Shown: positions 27,901 through 38,970 of the stretch, one piece after another
Layout of the letters: every line of letters starts with the position of its first letter
Numbering within the stretch: position 1 is the stretch's first letter
DNA from: Kovacikia minuta CCNUW1
GTDB taxonomy: Bacteria > Cyanobacteriota > Cyanobacteriia > Leptolyngbyales > Leptolyngbyaceae
NCBI RefSeq assembly: GCF_020091585.1
Contig: NZ_CP083582.1
Span: 7,202,536 to 7,266,535 of the forward strand
Direction of reading: 5' to 3'
DNA length: 64,000 nt
The notes under the pieces: generated by a model
The model's database searches: none
Seen by the model: only the letters and a program-made list of their open reading frames with translations
What the model was told of the DNA's origin: nothing
Program-made: the position numbers and the translations under genes

Positions 27901-28926
27901 ATGCTGCCAACTGACGCCCGCCTCTATCAGATCCTTTTTCTCGCACTTTTCTTGGTAGTCGGAATTGGTACCCGCGATTGGACTTTGCATCCCGGCATGA
28001 TTGGGATGGCGATCGCCACCTGTCTTTTGACGCAAATCGTCGCGCTGTGGGTAGTGGCAGGGATAGATAAGGCAGAGGGCAGAGGGCAGAGGACAGAAGG
28101 TGAGGGAGATGGGGAAGATGGAGGAGAAAACCCATTCCCCACTCCCTACTCCCCACTCCCTACTCCCCATTTCAAAACTCAAAACTTTTATCCTTTATCC
28201 TTTATCCTTCATCCTTCATCCTTCATCCCCCCCGTTTCATCTCTCCTCAGTCCCCTCATCACCTCCCTCGGACTCAGCCTCTTACTCAGGGCAGACCACT
28301 ACAGCACCATTGCCCTGGCTTGCGCCTGTGCAATTTTGAGTAAGTTTCTGTTGCGGGTACGGGATAAGCACATTTTTAACCCTGGCAACTTTGGAATTAT
28401 TGCAGCATTGCTCCTTACCCCTGATGCCTGGGTGTCACCCGGTCAGTGGGGTGAGGAGGGATGGTATGGGTTACTGTTTTTGGGAGCAGGAGGACTGGTG
28501 GTGCAGAAGGTGGGAAGGTGGGACACCACCCTTGCCTTCCTGGGAACCTATGCCGGACTGGAAGCGGTTCGTAATCTTTGGTTGGGCTGGACCTGGGATG
28601 TGTGGGCACATCGGTTGATGAGTGGTTCCCTATTACTATTCGCTTTTTTCATGATTACGGACCCGCGCACCATCCCCAATGCCCGCGTTGCCAGGGTGCT
28701 TTGGGCAGGCACGATCGCCCTCCTCACATTCATCCTCCGCAATGTCTACTTCATCCCCACCGCTGTCTTTTGGGCACTCTTTACCCTTGCCCCTCTCAGT
28801 ATTCTGCTAGATCTTGTTTTTCCTGACTCACGGTTTAGTTGGATGGGAAGTCAGGAAGATGGGGGGAAGGCAGAGGGCAGAGGGCAGAGGGCAGAAGGGG
28901 AGCAGGTGTCAGGGGTCAGGTGTTAG
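27901..28926 (+). CDS. RnfD/NqrB-like membrane protein interrupted by low-complexity insert
   Basis: A multi-helix membrane protein with the RnfD-type segment NPGNFGIIAALLLTPDAWVSPGQW and a C-terminal helix bundle (MITDPRTIPNARVARVLWAG). In cyanobacteria such a protein occurs without a full Rnf complex and beside a DUF2330 gene, as here. Between helices 2 and 3 (about 28065-28245) the coding sequence consists of intergenic-type tandem repeats (GGCAGAG, CTCCCCACTC, CCTTTAT units) read as Gly/Glu- then Pro/Ser/His-rich peptide. A similar GGCAGAG stretch forms the C-terminus. Confidence 0.7.
   Translation: MLPTDARLYQILFLALFLVVGIGTRDWTLHPGMIGMAIATCLLTQIVALWVVAGIDKAEGRGQRTEGEGDGEDGGENPFPTPYSPLPTPHFKTQNFYPLSFILHPSSFIPPVSSLLSPLITSLGLSLLLRADHYSTIALACACAILSKFLLRVRDKHIFNPGNFGIIAALLLTPDAWVSPGQWGEEGWYGLLFLGAGGLVVQKVGRWDTTLAFLGTYAGLEAVRNLWLGWTWDVWAHRLMSGSLLLFAFFMITDPRTIPNARVARVLWAGTIALLTFILRNVYFIPTAVFWALFTLAPLSILLDLVFPDSRFSWMGSQEDGGKAEGRGQRAEGEQVSGVRC
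28065..28245. repeat. Tandem-repeat tract inside the RnfD-like gene
   Basis: GGCAGAGGGCAGAGG repeats, then ACTCCCTACTCCCCACTCCC repeats, then TTTATCCTTTATCC and TTCATCC repeats. The same classes fill intergenic gaps at 1.85, 3.9, 30.5, 30.65 and 33.6 kb, but here they stay in frame within a gene. Confidence 0.7.
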
Positions 28927-29005
28927 GTGTCGGGTGCCAATTAAAAGTCCTGAACAGCCAGTGACCAATGACCAATGACCAATGACCAATGACAAGCAAT
29001 AAATT

Positions 29006-29048
29006 CTCCAACTCAAAACTTAAAACTCAAAACTTAAAACTTAAAACT
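29006..29048. repeat. AAAACTTAAAACTC tandem repeats
   Basis: Heptamer-like AAAACTT/AAAACTC units just before the DUF2330 gene, directly after CCAATGA tandem repeats (about 28964-28990). The same family occurs at 3.65-3.85, 17.5, 32.8-32.9 and 43.0 kb. Confidence 0.6.
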
Positions 29049-29074
29049 CCATATCCCCTTCCAAGGATCTCTCC

Positions 29075-30458
29075 ATGAAACCTCTAAAACTCCTCCTCAC
29101 CTGCCTCCTTACCTGTATCGCCTGCCTCATCATTGCGCCAAAAGCCTGGGCATTTTGTGGGTTTTACGTGGCGAAGGCGGATGCCAAGCTTTATAACCAG
29201 GCGTCTCAGGTGGCAATCGCTCGCAGTGACAACCGCACGGTGTTGACGATGGCAAATGATTACCAGGGAGAGGTGAAGGATTTTGCGATCGTCGTCCCGG
29301 TTCCAGTTGTGCTGCAAAAAGAGCAGGTAAAGGTTGCGGAACCCAAAATCAGTGGAACGCCTGGATGCCTTCAGCGCTCCTCGCCTGGTGGAATACTTTG
29401 ATCCTGATCCCTGTACACCCCCCTATGCCTTGGAAGATCGGGCAATGCCCGCCGCGCCAGCAGCAGGGGCATCCCGCAATGAAGCCCAACGGCGCGATGG
29501 ATCATTGGGGGTAACCGTCGAAGCCAGATATACGGTTGGCGAATATGACATTCTAATTTTGAGTGCGAAGGAATCCGGTGGGTTAGAAACCTGGCTGGTT
29601 CAGAATGGCTACAAAATTCCTAAAGGCACAAAAGATTTGCTCCGTCCCTACATTCGTCAAAAGCTGAAGTTCTTTGTTGCCAAGGTCAACCTGAAGGAGT
29701 TTGACAAAGCGGGATACCAGTCTTTGCGCCCGATTCAAATTAGCTACGAGTCGCCCCGGTTTATGCTACCGATTCGGTTGGGGATGGTAAATGCGAAAAC
29801 GGCTCAAGATTTAATCGTGTACATCTTGTCCCCCAATGGGCAAACGGAAACGACCAACTACCGCACCGTTAAAGTGCCATCCGATGCAGAAATTCCGGTG
29901 TTCGTGAAAGATGAATTTAGTCATTTTTACAAATCCATGTTTCAAACCGCATACCTGCGAGAAGACCGCAAGGTGGCATTTATGGAATATGCCTGGGACA
30001 TGGCAAGTTGCGATCCCTGCTCTGCTGAGCCGCTGAATCCAGAGGAATTGCAGCAGGCTGGTGTATTCTGGCTGGATTCTGAGGCAGCACCCAACCCCTC
30101 TTCCAATAATCGTCGGTTTATTCCCCGCCCTGCCCCTTATGGGGGGGTGTTCCTGACCCGGTTGCATGTCCGCTATACCCGCGATCGCTTCCCTGAGGAT
30201 TTGATGTTCCAGGCAACCGGAAATCGGGAATTTTTCCAGGGACGCTACATCCTCCGCCATGCCTTTACAGGCAAGATGGATTGTCAGGCAGGACGGCAGT
30301 ATGTGCGATCGCTCCCCCGCCGATTTGACCAGGAAGCGCAAACCCTGGCCCGGTTGACCGGCTGGAATATCGGTGACATCCGCAGGAAACTACCCCAAAT
30401 CCAAAGTCAGCTATTTCCCTGGTGGCAGCAGCTTTGGCTATCTTTGACTGGGAAGTAG
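29075..30458 (+). pseudogene. DUF2330 secreted protein, frameshifted
   Basis: It begins with a signal peptide (LLLTCLLTCIACLIIAPKAW, cleavage near AFCGFYVAKAD) and the DUF2330 start (TMANDYQGEVKDFAIVVPVP). At about 29340-29352 the frame changes: the first part ends at 29401, while the family sequence continues in the +1 frame (VERLDAFSAPRLVEYFDPDPC) to 30458. One extra base near AAAATCAGTGGAACG accounts for it. Cys residues in the mature part suggest a disulfide-bonded exported protein. It follows the RnfD-like gene as in other cyanobacteria. Confidence 0.75.
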
Positions 30459-30687
30459 AAAGAGTGGGGAATGGGGTGTGGGGAAGAAGGGGAAGGAATG
30501 AGGGATGAGGGATGAAGGGAGTTTTGAGTTTTAAGGTCATTGGTCATTGGTCATTGGTCATTCCTCTCCTACTACCTGACACCTACCACCTACCACCTGG
30601 CACCTCCACCTGATATACGATACACAAGTGAGAATCGCTATTTTCCCTACTCCCCACTCCCCACTCCCCATCCCACCCCCTTTTTCC

Positions 30688-31860
30688 GTGAACATTGATA
30701 CAACCCCCACTCGCATGCAGGCTGTTCAGTCGCCGATTATTCCTATCGTGGCTGAGCTGATTCGACAACATCCGGGAACCATTTCGCTGGGGCAGGAAGT
30801 GGTGTCCTATGGTCCACCACCAGAAGCGATCGCCCAAATCTCCCAATTTCTGAGCGATCCAGAGAATCACAAATACCGATCGGTCCAGGGCATGCCTCCT
30901 TTGCTGAAGCAGATTGAGACAAAGCTGAAACGAGAAAATCGGATCGAACTAGACAATCGCCGTCAGGTTGTTGTCACCGCAGGCAGCAACATGGGGTTTC
31001 TGAATGCGGTTCTGGCAATTACCAATCCGGGCGATGAGATCATTCTGCAAACGCCCTATTACTTCAACCACGAGATGGCAGTGACGATCGCTGGATGTCG
31101 CCTGGTACTGGTCGCCACGGATGACAACTACCAGCTTCGCCCTGAGGCAATTCAACAGGCAATCACTGAACGAACCCGGGCAGTCGTAACCATTTCGCCG
31201 AACAATCCAACAGGTGTGGTTTATCCAGAAGCAGATCTTCGGCAAGTCAATGAACTGTGCCGGACCCACGGGATTTATCACATCCATGATGAAGCCTACG
31301 AGTACTTCATTTATGGGGATGCTCACCATGTTTCAGCCGCAGCCTTGCCAGACAGTAGCAACCATACCATTTCGCTTTACTCGCTTTCCAAGGCTTATGG
31401 TTTTGCCAGTTGGCGCATCGGTTACATGGTGATTCCTGCCCACCTGCTGACCTCAGTCATGAAAATTCAGGATACCAATGTAATTTGTCCGCCTGTGGTG
31501 TCCCAATATGCAGCCCTGGGAGCATTACAGGCGGGGGTAGCGTATTGCCAGGAACGGTTGGGGGCGATCGCCGAAATTCGCCAGTTAATGTTGCATGAAC
31601 TCAATCAAATCAAGGAGTTCTGTACCATTCCACCCACGAGCGGCGCATTCTACTTTTTTTTGAAAGTTCATACCGACCAGACATCAATGCAACTCGTCGA
31701 GCGTCTGATTCAGGAATATCGGGTCGCCGTCATTCCCGGTTCTACCTTTGGTATAGAGACGGGCTGCTATCTGCGGGTTGGTTATGGAGCCTTACAACGA
31801 GAAACAGCCACCGTGGGAATCGGACGTTTGGTTAATGGCTTGAAATCTATCCTGAAGTAG
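30688..31860 (+). CDS. Pyridoxal-phosphate aminotransferase, class I/II
   Basis: A fold-type I aminotransferase of about 390 residues: GSNMGFLNAVLAITNPGDEI, SPNNPTGVVYPEADL, HDEAYEYFIY (Asp that contacts the cofactor), SLSKAYGFASWRIGYM with the Schiff-base Lys, and the C-terminal YLRVGYGAL with the carboxylate-binding Arg. The substrate is not predictable. GTG at 30688 is chosen since the frame upstream is only CCCCACT tandem repeats; ATG 30715 is the alternative. Confidence 0.88.
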   Translation: MNIDTTPTRMQAVQSPIIPIVAELIRQHPGTISLGQEVVSYGPPPEAIAQISQFLSDPENHKYRSVQGMPPLLKQIETKLKRENRIELDNRRQVVVTAGSNMGFLNAVLAITNPGDEIILQTPYYFNHEMAVTIAGCRLVLVATDDNYQLRPEAIQQAITERTRAVVTISPNNPTGVVYPEADLRQVNELCRTHGIYHIHDEAYEYFIYGDAHHVSAAALPDSSNHTISLYSLSKAYGFASWRIGYMVIPAHLLTSVMKIQDTNVICPPVVSQYAALGALQAGVAYCQERLGAIAEIRQLMLHELNQIKEFCTIPPTSGAFYFFLKVHTDQTSMQLVERLIQEYRVAVIPGSTFGIETGCYLRVGYGALQRETATVGIGRLVNGLKSILK

Positions 31861-31994
31861 GATGCCGAGCTGACAGCCTGTCAGTAAACTCCTGATGAAA
31901 TTGATGAATAGATCCCGGATATTCCAATATCCGTTGGGTATCTATAGTCAGGATTTACTAACTTTTGTCCTACCTACCCTTTCCTCCTAGCACG

Positions 31995-32126
31995 ATGAAC
32001 TCTATTCGACCCAAACTTGTGCCCACGTTACTTTGTGTAACTGTGGTGGGACTATTTGCCGCCCTTCTCCCCTACCCTGGTTTCAACCATCACGTTAATA
32101 TCCTGAGTACGAATACGGCTGAGTAG
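31995..32126 (+). CDS. Possible small membrane protein
   Basis: A 43-residue frame with one hydrophobic stretch (TLLCVTVVGLFAALL). It begins 135 bp after the aminotransferase and ends 50 bp before the next gene. It has no strong ribosome-binding site. The dyad CGGATATTCCAATATCCG lies upstream at about 31916-31933. Confidence 0.35.
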   Translation: MNSIRPKLVPTLLCVTVVGLFAALLPYPGFNHHVNILSTNTAE

Positions 32127-32175
32127 GGAATCTGGGAAAATTAAAGGAGAAGACTTTAATCTCCAATTTCTCATA

Positions 32176-32814
32176 ATGACTGATCTGGCATCTCTCCCTG
32201 ACTACACTGCCACACTGACGGCAGCAGCAATCGCGTTTCGGCATGGGGGTGGCGATCGTGCCCCTTCCACCCAGGAAAATCGCCCCACTTCCACCGCCCT
32301 GGTTAATGCTCTGGTACAGGCAGAAAAAATTGCCAAACAGCAACGTCTTCGGTATCCGTTTGAATCCCTTCAGGGACGCTGGCGACTTTGTTTTACCGCT
32401 AACCGCAAAGCCCATGAACGTAGCGGTACTGTTTTGGGAAAAGGTTGGTATGTCCCCAAACTTGCTCCAGCCCACATTTCCTTTAGTCAGAATCAGAGCC
32501 TGGAGCGATCGGATAGGGGAGAAATCAGTAACCAACTCCAACTGGGTTCCTTCCTGCTTAGATTTACCGGCCCCTGTCGCTATCTAGGTAAGAAAAACTT
32601 GTTGTGCTTTGACTTTACTCAGATCCAGATTCGACTCCTGGGACGCACCCTTTACCAGGGAAACTTCCGAGGTGGGAATGCTCAAACACAGGAGTTTTAC
32701 CCCCAATCAGTTGGCAAACTTCCCTTCTTTGCATTTTTCCTGATCACAGAAGATTTTATTGCCGCCCGTGGGCGCGGCGGAGGGCTTGCTCTCTGGGTGA
32801 GAAGTGAAGAATAA
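32176..32814 (+). CDS. Conserved cyanobacterial protein, PAP/fibrillin-like
   Basis: A 212-residue soluble protein. After a helical start it has LQGRWRLCFTANRKAHERSG, a run of beta-strand-like segments (LQLGSFLLRFTGPCRYLGKK, LLCFDFTQIQIRLLG) and a conserved C-terminus (LPFFAFFLITEDFIAARGRG). The pattern suggests a lipocalin-like barrel as in plastid lipid-associated proteins (fibrillins) of thylakoid lipid bodies. The assignment is tentative. Confidence 0.6.
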   Translation: MTDLASLPDYTATLTAAAIAFRHGGGDRAPSTQENRPTSTALVNALVQAEKIAKQQRLRYPFESLQGRWRLCFTANRKAHERSGTVLGKGWYVPKLAPAHISFSQNQSLERSDRGEISNQLQLGSFLLRFTGPCRYLGKKNLLCFDFTQIQIRLLGRTLYQGNFRGGNAQTQEFYPQSVGKLPFFAFFLITEDFIAARGRGGGLALWVRSEE

Positions 32815-32916
32815 AGGCAAAAAGTAGTTTTAAGTTTTAAGTTCTCAATTCTTAGTTCCCAGAACTAACTCAAAACTCAAAACTCAAAACTTAGAACTCC
32901 TCACCCCTCACCGATG

Positions 32917-33513
32917 TTAAGCCTCAGCCTCAGCCTCTTCGCTGGCAGCACCACTACCACTGCCACCTGACACCATGACCACGACCCGATCGGGTTCACC
33001 AAGGGAGCTAACTCCCTTGGGTAAAACTAATTCATGGACATGCAGCGCATCACCAATCTGCATATTGGAAACGTCAATTTCGATTGACTCAGGAATCACA
33101 TCAGGGGCACAGCGAACATGAAGTTCGTTCAGTTCTATATCTAGTGAACCGCCATCGGTCTTAACCCCAGGGGCTTCTCCAACAAAATGGAGCGGCACAT
33201 CCACATCCAGGGTTTCCTGGGAACCCACGGAGAAAAAGCTGAGATGATAGAGCTTTCCTTTCCAGGGGTGGGTTTGAATTTCCCGCAAGAGGGCTTTTCC
33301 TCGCCAGGGAAGTTCGGGAACGGTGATATCTACCAGGGTGTTATTCAACGATGCATCCCGAACCAGGAGTTCGGCAGTTTTTGCATCGGTTGTCAGAGAA
33401 ACGGATTCAGCCCCGTTGTGACCATATAAAACAACCGGAATCAAGCCAGAGCGACGAAGCGCATTGGGCTTACTACCATCTGGACGGGCATGACATTCAA
33501 GGGTGAGTTCCAT
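32917..33513 (-). CDS. rplY: 50S ribosomal protein L25/Ctc
   Basis: A 198-residue long-form L25 (CTC type): an N-terminal 5S-rRNA-binding domain (LRRSGLIPVVLYGHN, PWRGKALLREIQTHPWKGKLYHLSFFSV) and a C-terminal beta domain (DVDVPLHFVGEAPGVK), ending in a Ser/Gly/Glu-rich tail. It sits on the minus strand 120 bp downstream of purA, likely in the same transcription unit; the gap is filled by CATCCCT repeats. Confidence 0.93.
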   Translation of the reverse strand: MELTLECHARPDGSKPNALRRSGLIPVVLYGHNGAESVSLTTDAKTAELLVRDASLNNTLVDITVPELPWRGKALLREIQTHPWKGKLYHLSFFSVGSQETLDVDVPLHFVGEAPGVKTDGGSLDIELNELHVRCAPDVIPESIEIDVSNMQIGDALHVHELVLPKGVSSLGEPDRVVVMVSGGSGSGAASEEAEAEA

Positions 33514-33635
33514 AGTTAATCAAGGATGAAGTAGGAGGGATGGGGGATGAAATCGGAGAGGGAGAAGAATAGGGGCAGGAAAAAAAGAACCAACAGTTCT
33601 CATTCATCCCTCATCCCCCATCCTTCATCCCCTAA

Positions 33636-35027
<1,392 letters not shown>

Positions 35028-35237
35028 TCATTATCGGCAGCAATTGTTGCTGGTGTCAATCAAGGGGCGCAATTTTGGTAGCCCCCAATACTCAGCATTC
35101 TGGCTGAATCCGTTACAGAATCGAGGTCATATTTATTTTAGTTTTCTATGATCTAGATTAAGATGCTTCAAACTGCTTAATGGTTTGGCTGACGTAATAC
35201 ACGATCGCATCGATTCCTACTCCTTATCTTAAAAGAG

Positions 35238-36302
35238 GTGCCTGTGGCTTTATATGCTGAACTTCACCGCCACTTGGGAGGCTCTGTTGTACCTCGGGTT
35301 TTGTGGCGGTATCTCCAACGGAATGATTCAGACCTGACTGCGCGCTTTCCTGACTATCCAAACTTTGAGGATTTTTATACGCGCCCACGCAACACTCTGG
35401 ATGAATATTTAGAACTACACACTCTGGTAGAAAGTGTGCAAACAGCGGAGGCATTGCCCTATTTTGTCTATCGGCTAATGCGGGGTGCTTATATTTTTGA
35501 AAATCTGGCTTATTTAGAACTGCGCTATACCCCCTATCTACGAACCCCGGATCATCTGACGCAATCACAACGGATCGAACAGATGGCGGAAATTGTAGAG
35601 ATTGTTGGCAAAGCGAGTCGTCTAAATGAGTATCCGATCGTGACCAGCCAAATCCTCTGTATGCATTCCCGACTTCCCTATGAGGTCAATCGGGCGATTG
35701 TCGATTTGGCTGCCCAATCACGGGAGTATGTCTGCGCGATTGATGTCGCAGGTGGAGACAACCACTACGGGGAACGCCTGGACGAATTTGTCGCGCTATA
35801 TGCCCGTGCCCGCTCGCTGGGGGTCAACACGACTGGCCATCTATATGAAACAAAGGAGGGTTGCTATCCAGAGCTGCTTCCCTACCTGATGCGGATTGGG
35901 CATGGAATTCAAATTCCATTGCGATACCCCCAATTGCTGAAGCAGGTTGCCGATCGAGGGCAATGCCTGGAGGTTTGTCCCACGACTTACTTGAAAACAG
36001 GCACCCTGGAGGAGATCTCCCAACTCAAGCTGGTCTTTGACCGATGTTTTGAAGCGGGAGTCGATATTGCAATCTGCACAGATAATGCCGGTTTACACAA
36101 CGTCCGCTTACCCTTTGAGTACGAAAACCTGCTGACCCACGACATTATTGACTTCAAACAATTGCAAGCCTGTCAGGATGCCGCATTCCGCCATGCTTTT
36201 GCCTGGCCCTATAGCCAGCGTCCAGCTTCACTGCTCAACGGCTTACTGAAGGTGGAAGGCGATCGCGATAGTTCCTATGAAGTCGTCCATGAAATTCATT
36301 AA
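35238..36302 (+). CDS. Adenosine deaminase-like amidohydrolase
   Basis: A TIM-barrel metallo-hydrolase of the adenosine/adenine deaminase family. The N-terminal ELHRHLGGSV carries the HxH metal ligands; later GHLYETKEG matches the His and catalytic Glu of HAGE in canonical enzymes, and ICTDNAG holds the last metal Asp. The GTG start at 35238 follows AAAAGAGG. The substitutions around the catalytic motifs mean the true substrate is open. Encoded divergently from purA, another purine gene. Confidence 0.8.
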   Translation: MPVALYAELHRHLGGSVVPRVLWRYLQRNDSDLTARFPDYPNFEDFYTRPRNTLDEYLELHTLVESVQTAEALPYFVYRLMRGAYIFENLAYLELRYTPYLRTPDHLTQSQRIEQMAEIVEIVGKASRLNEYPIVTSQILCMHSRLPYEVNRAIVDLAAQSREYVCAIDVAGGDNHYGERLDEFVALYARARSLGVNTTGHLYETKEGCYPELLPYLMRIGHGIQIPLRYPQLLKQVADRGQCLEVCPTTYLKTGTLEEISQLKLVFDRCFEAGVDIAICTDNAGLHNVRLPFEYENLLTHDIIDFKQLQACQDAAFRHAFAWPYSQRPASLLNGLLKVEGDRDSSYEVVHEIH

Positions 36303-36405
36303 TGAGTAATGGGGAATGGGTGAAAGAAAAATTACCTGTTACCCATTACCCATTACCCATTACCTATTCCTAAAAATAGCCGTCAACTCGATTACTATAA
36401 TCAAC

Positions 36406-36819
36406 CTACGCTCCACGATCGATGGCCAGCTCGACTTGCTTAAACTCTTGCTCTAACCGATCTTTCAGCTTTTGCGGGATGGGGCGATTGGGGTAGGAGC
36501 TATAATGCCCCGCCAGTGAGTTCAGCGCAGTCCGCATGGTGGTGTAGGAACTGAGCCGAGCAACGGAATTTTCCCGCCGATAGCGTGCCGCAAAATCGTT
36601 AATCAACTGACGGGTCTGTGCCTGAGTAGTGGCTTTTTCAGGGTCGTCATCGGTCAGTGCAATTGCGCTTCTTAGACTGTCAACTAAGGCCAACGTATCC
36701 TGACGGTAATCTCCAGTTAGCCCGACAGAGCCTTCAGGAACTGAAGAACAACCCACCAAACCGATACATACAACCAGAACGAGGGAAAGTAAGCGAGATA
36801 AAAGGCGGTTCATAAGCAT
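36406..36819 (-). CDS. psb27: Photosystem II assembly lipoprotein Psb27
   Basis: A 137-residue lipoprotein: signal peptide with lipobox GLVGC, then the Psb27 four-helix bundle (LTGDYRQDTLALVDSLRSA, FAARYRRENSVARLSSYTTM, LNSLAGHYSSYPNRPIPQKL). It binds CP43 on the lumenal side during photosystem II assembly and repair. Start ATG 36819 or 36813. Confidence 0.93.
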   Translation of the reverse strand: MLMNRLLSRLLSLVLVVCIGLVGCSSVPEGSVGLTGDYRQDTLALVDSLRSAIALTDDDPEKATTQAQTRQLINDFAARYRRENSVARLSSYTTMRTALNSLAGHYSSYPNRPIPQKLKDRLEQEFKQVELAIDRGA

Positions 36820-37062
36820 TCTTGAGGAGAGATGTGGGCAATGATATTGTCTTAATTTGTCACATTTATCTGATCCTACCCCGATTCGGGATCGGGGATC
36901 ACGTTTAGGAAAAGGATACTTCTCAGGATGTAGCAGAGGGTAGAGGCAAGGAAAGCTGCGACAAGAAAAAAGGAGGCATTGCTGCCCCCCATTGAAGATT
37001 CACTGACCTATTCATCAAACTCTTAACAGTTTTTAGTCATCCCAGGGAATGAAGCAGTCAAT

Positions 37063-37869
37063 TTAACCAAAGCGACCGCTAACATACTCTTTCGTCGCTT
37101 CCTGCTGAGGATTTTGGAAGATTACTTCAGTCCGATCGTACTCAACGATGTAACCCGTTCGTTGCCCTTTTTCATTTGCCTGAACATTGTAAAAGGCGGT
37201 GAAATCGGAAGCCCGCGATGCCTGTTGCATGTTGTGAGTGACGATGATGATCGTGTAATTCTCCTTGAGTTCCTGAAGCAAATCCTCAACCTTAAGCGTG
37301 GAAATAGGATCGAGGGCAGAACAAGGTTCGTCCATCAGGATGACATCGGGCTGAACCGCGATCGCCCGTGCAATACAGAGCCGTTGCTGCTGACCACCCG
37401 ATAAATCCGTTCCCATTGCCCTCAGTTTATCCTTCACGTCATCCCACACCGCTGCTTGCTTGAGGGAACGCTCTACAAGCTCATCCATGTCGCCTTTAAA
37501 GCCTAAAAGCCTTGGACCAAAGGCAATATTGTCATAAATCGTTTTTGGGAAGGGGTTTGGTTTTTGAAATACCATCCCAATTTGACGCCGTACCTCTACC
37601 GGATCAATGTCTGGAGCATAAAGATCCTGATTGTGATAGAAAATTTTGCCGTCAATATGAAAGGACTTGATTAAGTCATTAAGGCGATTAAAACAACGTA
37701 ATACGGTACTTTTGCCACAACCAGAAGGTCCAATAAAAGCCGTAATCGCATGCTTGGGAATTTCAATATTGACATCCCGTACAGCTAAAAAGCTGCCGTA
37801 GTAGATATTTAGGTTTTCGGTACGAAAGACTGTCTCGGTCTGGCGGGCAGTCTGAAGTTTGGAAATCAT
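37063..37869 (-). CDS. pstB: Phosphate ABC transporter ATP-binding protein
   Basis: The ABC ATPase of the high-affinity phosphate importer: Walker [11 protein letters not shown]-loop [15 protein letters not shown], signature [14 protein letters not shown], Walker [14 protein letters not shown] and H-loop [10 protein letters not shown] at 37869 gives the usual length (268 residues); the frame is open further upstream to 37947. It is the last gene of pstSCAB. Confidence 0.95.
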   Translation of the reverse strand: MISKLQTARQTETVFRTENLNIYYGSFLAVRDVNIEIPKHAITAFIGPSGCGKSTVLRCFNRLNDLIKSFHIDGKIFYHNQDLYAPDIDPVEVRRQIGMVFQKPNPFPKTIYDNIAFGPRLLGFKGDMDELVERSLKQAAVWDDVKDKLRAMGTDLSGGQQQRLCIARAIAVQPDVILMDEPCSALDPISTLKVEDLLQELKENYTIIIVTHNMQQASRASDFTAFYNVQANEKGQRTGYIVEYDRTEVIFQNPQQEATKEYVSGRFG

Positions 37870-38007
37870 CAGATCAGGAGGGGTAAATAGATTGGGTTGT
37901 ACCAGAGGATAATTTAAGTAATAGATTGGCACGTTTCGCGAACACATGAGTCACTTGTATAGGGGCAGAAATGGCATAAAGCAGGGGGTCTGCAACCAGG
38001 TTTGAAA

Positions 38008-38893
38008 TTATCGTTTGCGTGTTACCCAGCGAGCAAGAATACTGGCGATCAAAACCATTAGTACCAACACCAAAGCAGCAGCCCAGGCAAGCTGTTGCTG
38101 ATTCTTATAGGGCACGATCGCAAAATTGAACACCAACACCGCCAACGATGCAGTCGGTTCCCAAATTCCTCTGGGCCAGTACTGGTTGAACAGAGCGGTA
38201 AAGATCAGAGGGGCTGTTTCCCCGGCGGCACGGGCGACCGCCAGCATGACTCCAGTCACGATCGCCGACAGGGCAGCAGGCAGCACAACGCCTGCTACGG
38301 TTTGGAAGCGAGTTGCGCCCAGTCCCACTGAAGCCTGTCTAAATTCAGTCGGCACCGATTCCAACGCCTCAGTTGCAGTTTTTACAATCGTCGGTAACAT
38401 CAATACTGCCAGCGCCACACCCCCCGCAACCGCTGAAAAGGTTCCGGTCGTCAGAACCACAATTGAATAGGCAAACACCCCAATCACAATGGAGGGAACG
38501 CCACTCAAAACATTGGTGCAAAAGTCAACTGCGTCTGACAGTTTCGTATCCCTGGCAAACTCTGCCAGGAAGATGGCCGCCAAAACACCGAAGGGAATAC
38601 TGATTAAAGCTGCAATGCCAACCATGAGCAGTGTTCCCATAAAAGCGTTGCCAAATCCTCCCCCTTTAACCAGCGGGGGAGGCGGCAGTTGGGTGAACAA
38701 ATCTGGACCCAAACGAGCCGCCCCTTGAATGAAAACATAAATTAGTACTGCAAATAGCGGAATCAGGGCAAGCGCCGCACAAATGAATGCCGACAACCGT
38801 CATTGCAGACGAAAATAGGGTTCGGGGTGAATTGGGCGATCGCTTCAAGCTCCGCGCTAGAGATGGGGATGCCGCAAAATCTTGACCAGCCAT
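38008..38893 (-). pseudogene. pstA: Phosphate ABC transporter permease PstA, frameshifted near the N-terminus
   Basis: The C-terminal 262 residues are a typical PstA permease (GVPSIVIGVFAYSIVV, EALESVPTEFRQASVGLGAT, ARAAGETAPLIFTALF). The natural start is ATG 38893 (AGQDFAASPSLARSL ... RTLFSSAMT), but the frame breaks at about 38797-38806 within ACGGTTGTCGG. One extra base there separates it from AFICAALALIPLFAVLI, the first membrane helix. The intact operon around it argues for an assembly indel rather than true loss. Confidence 0.85.
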
Positions 38894-38970
38894 CTTAGTA
38901 TCTTTTCAACCTCTATATAACCTGCCAACTGATTGCAAAGCAGGAACTCAAACGAAATCAGTGTGTTCAA

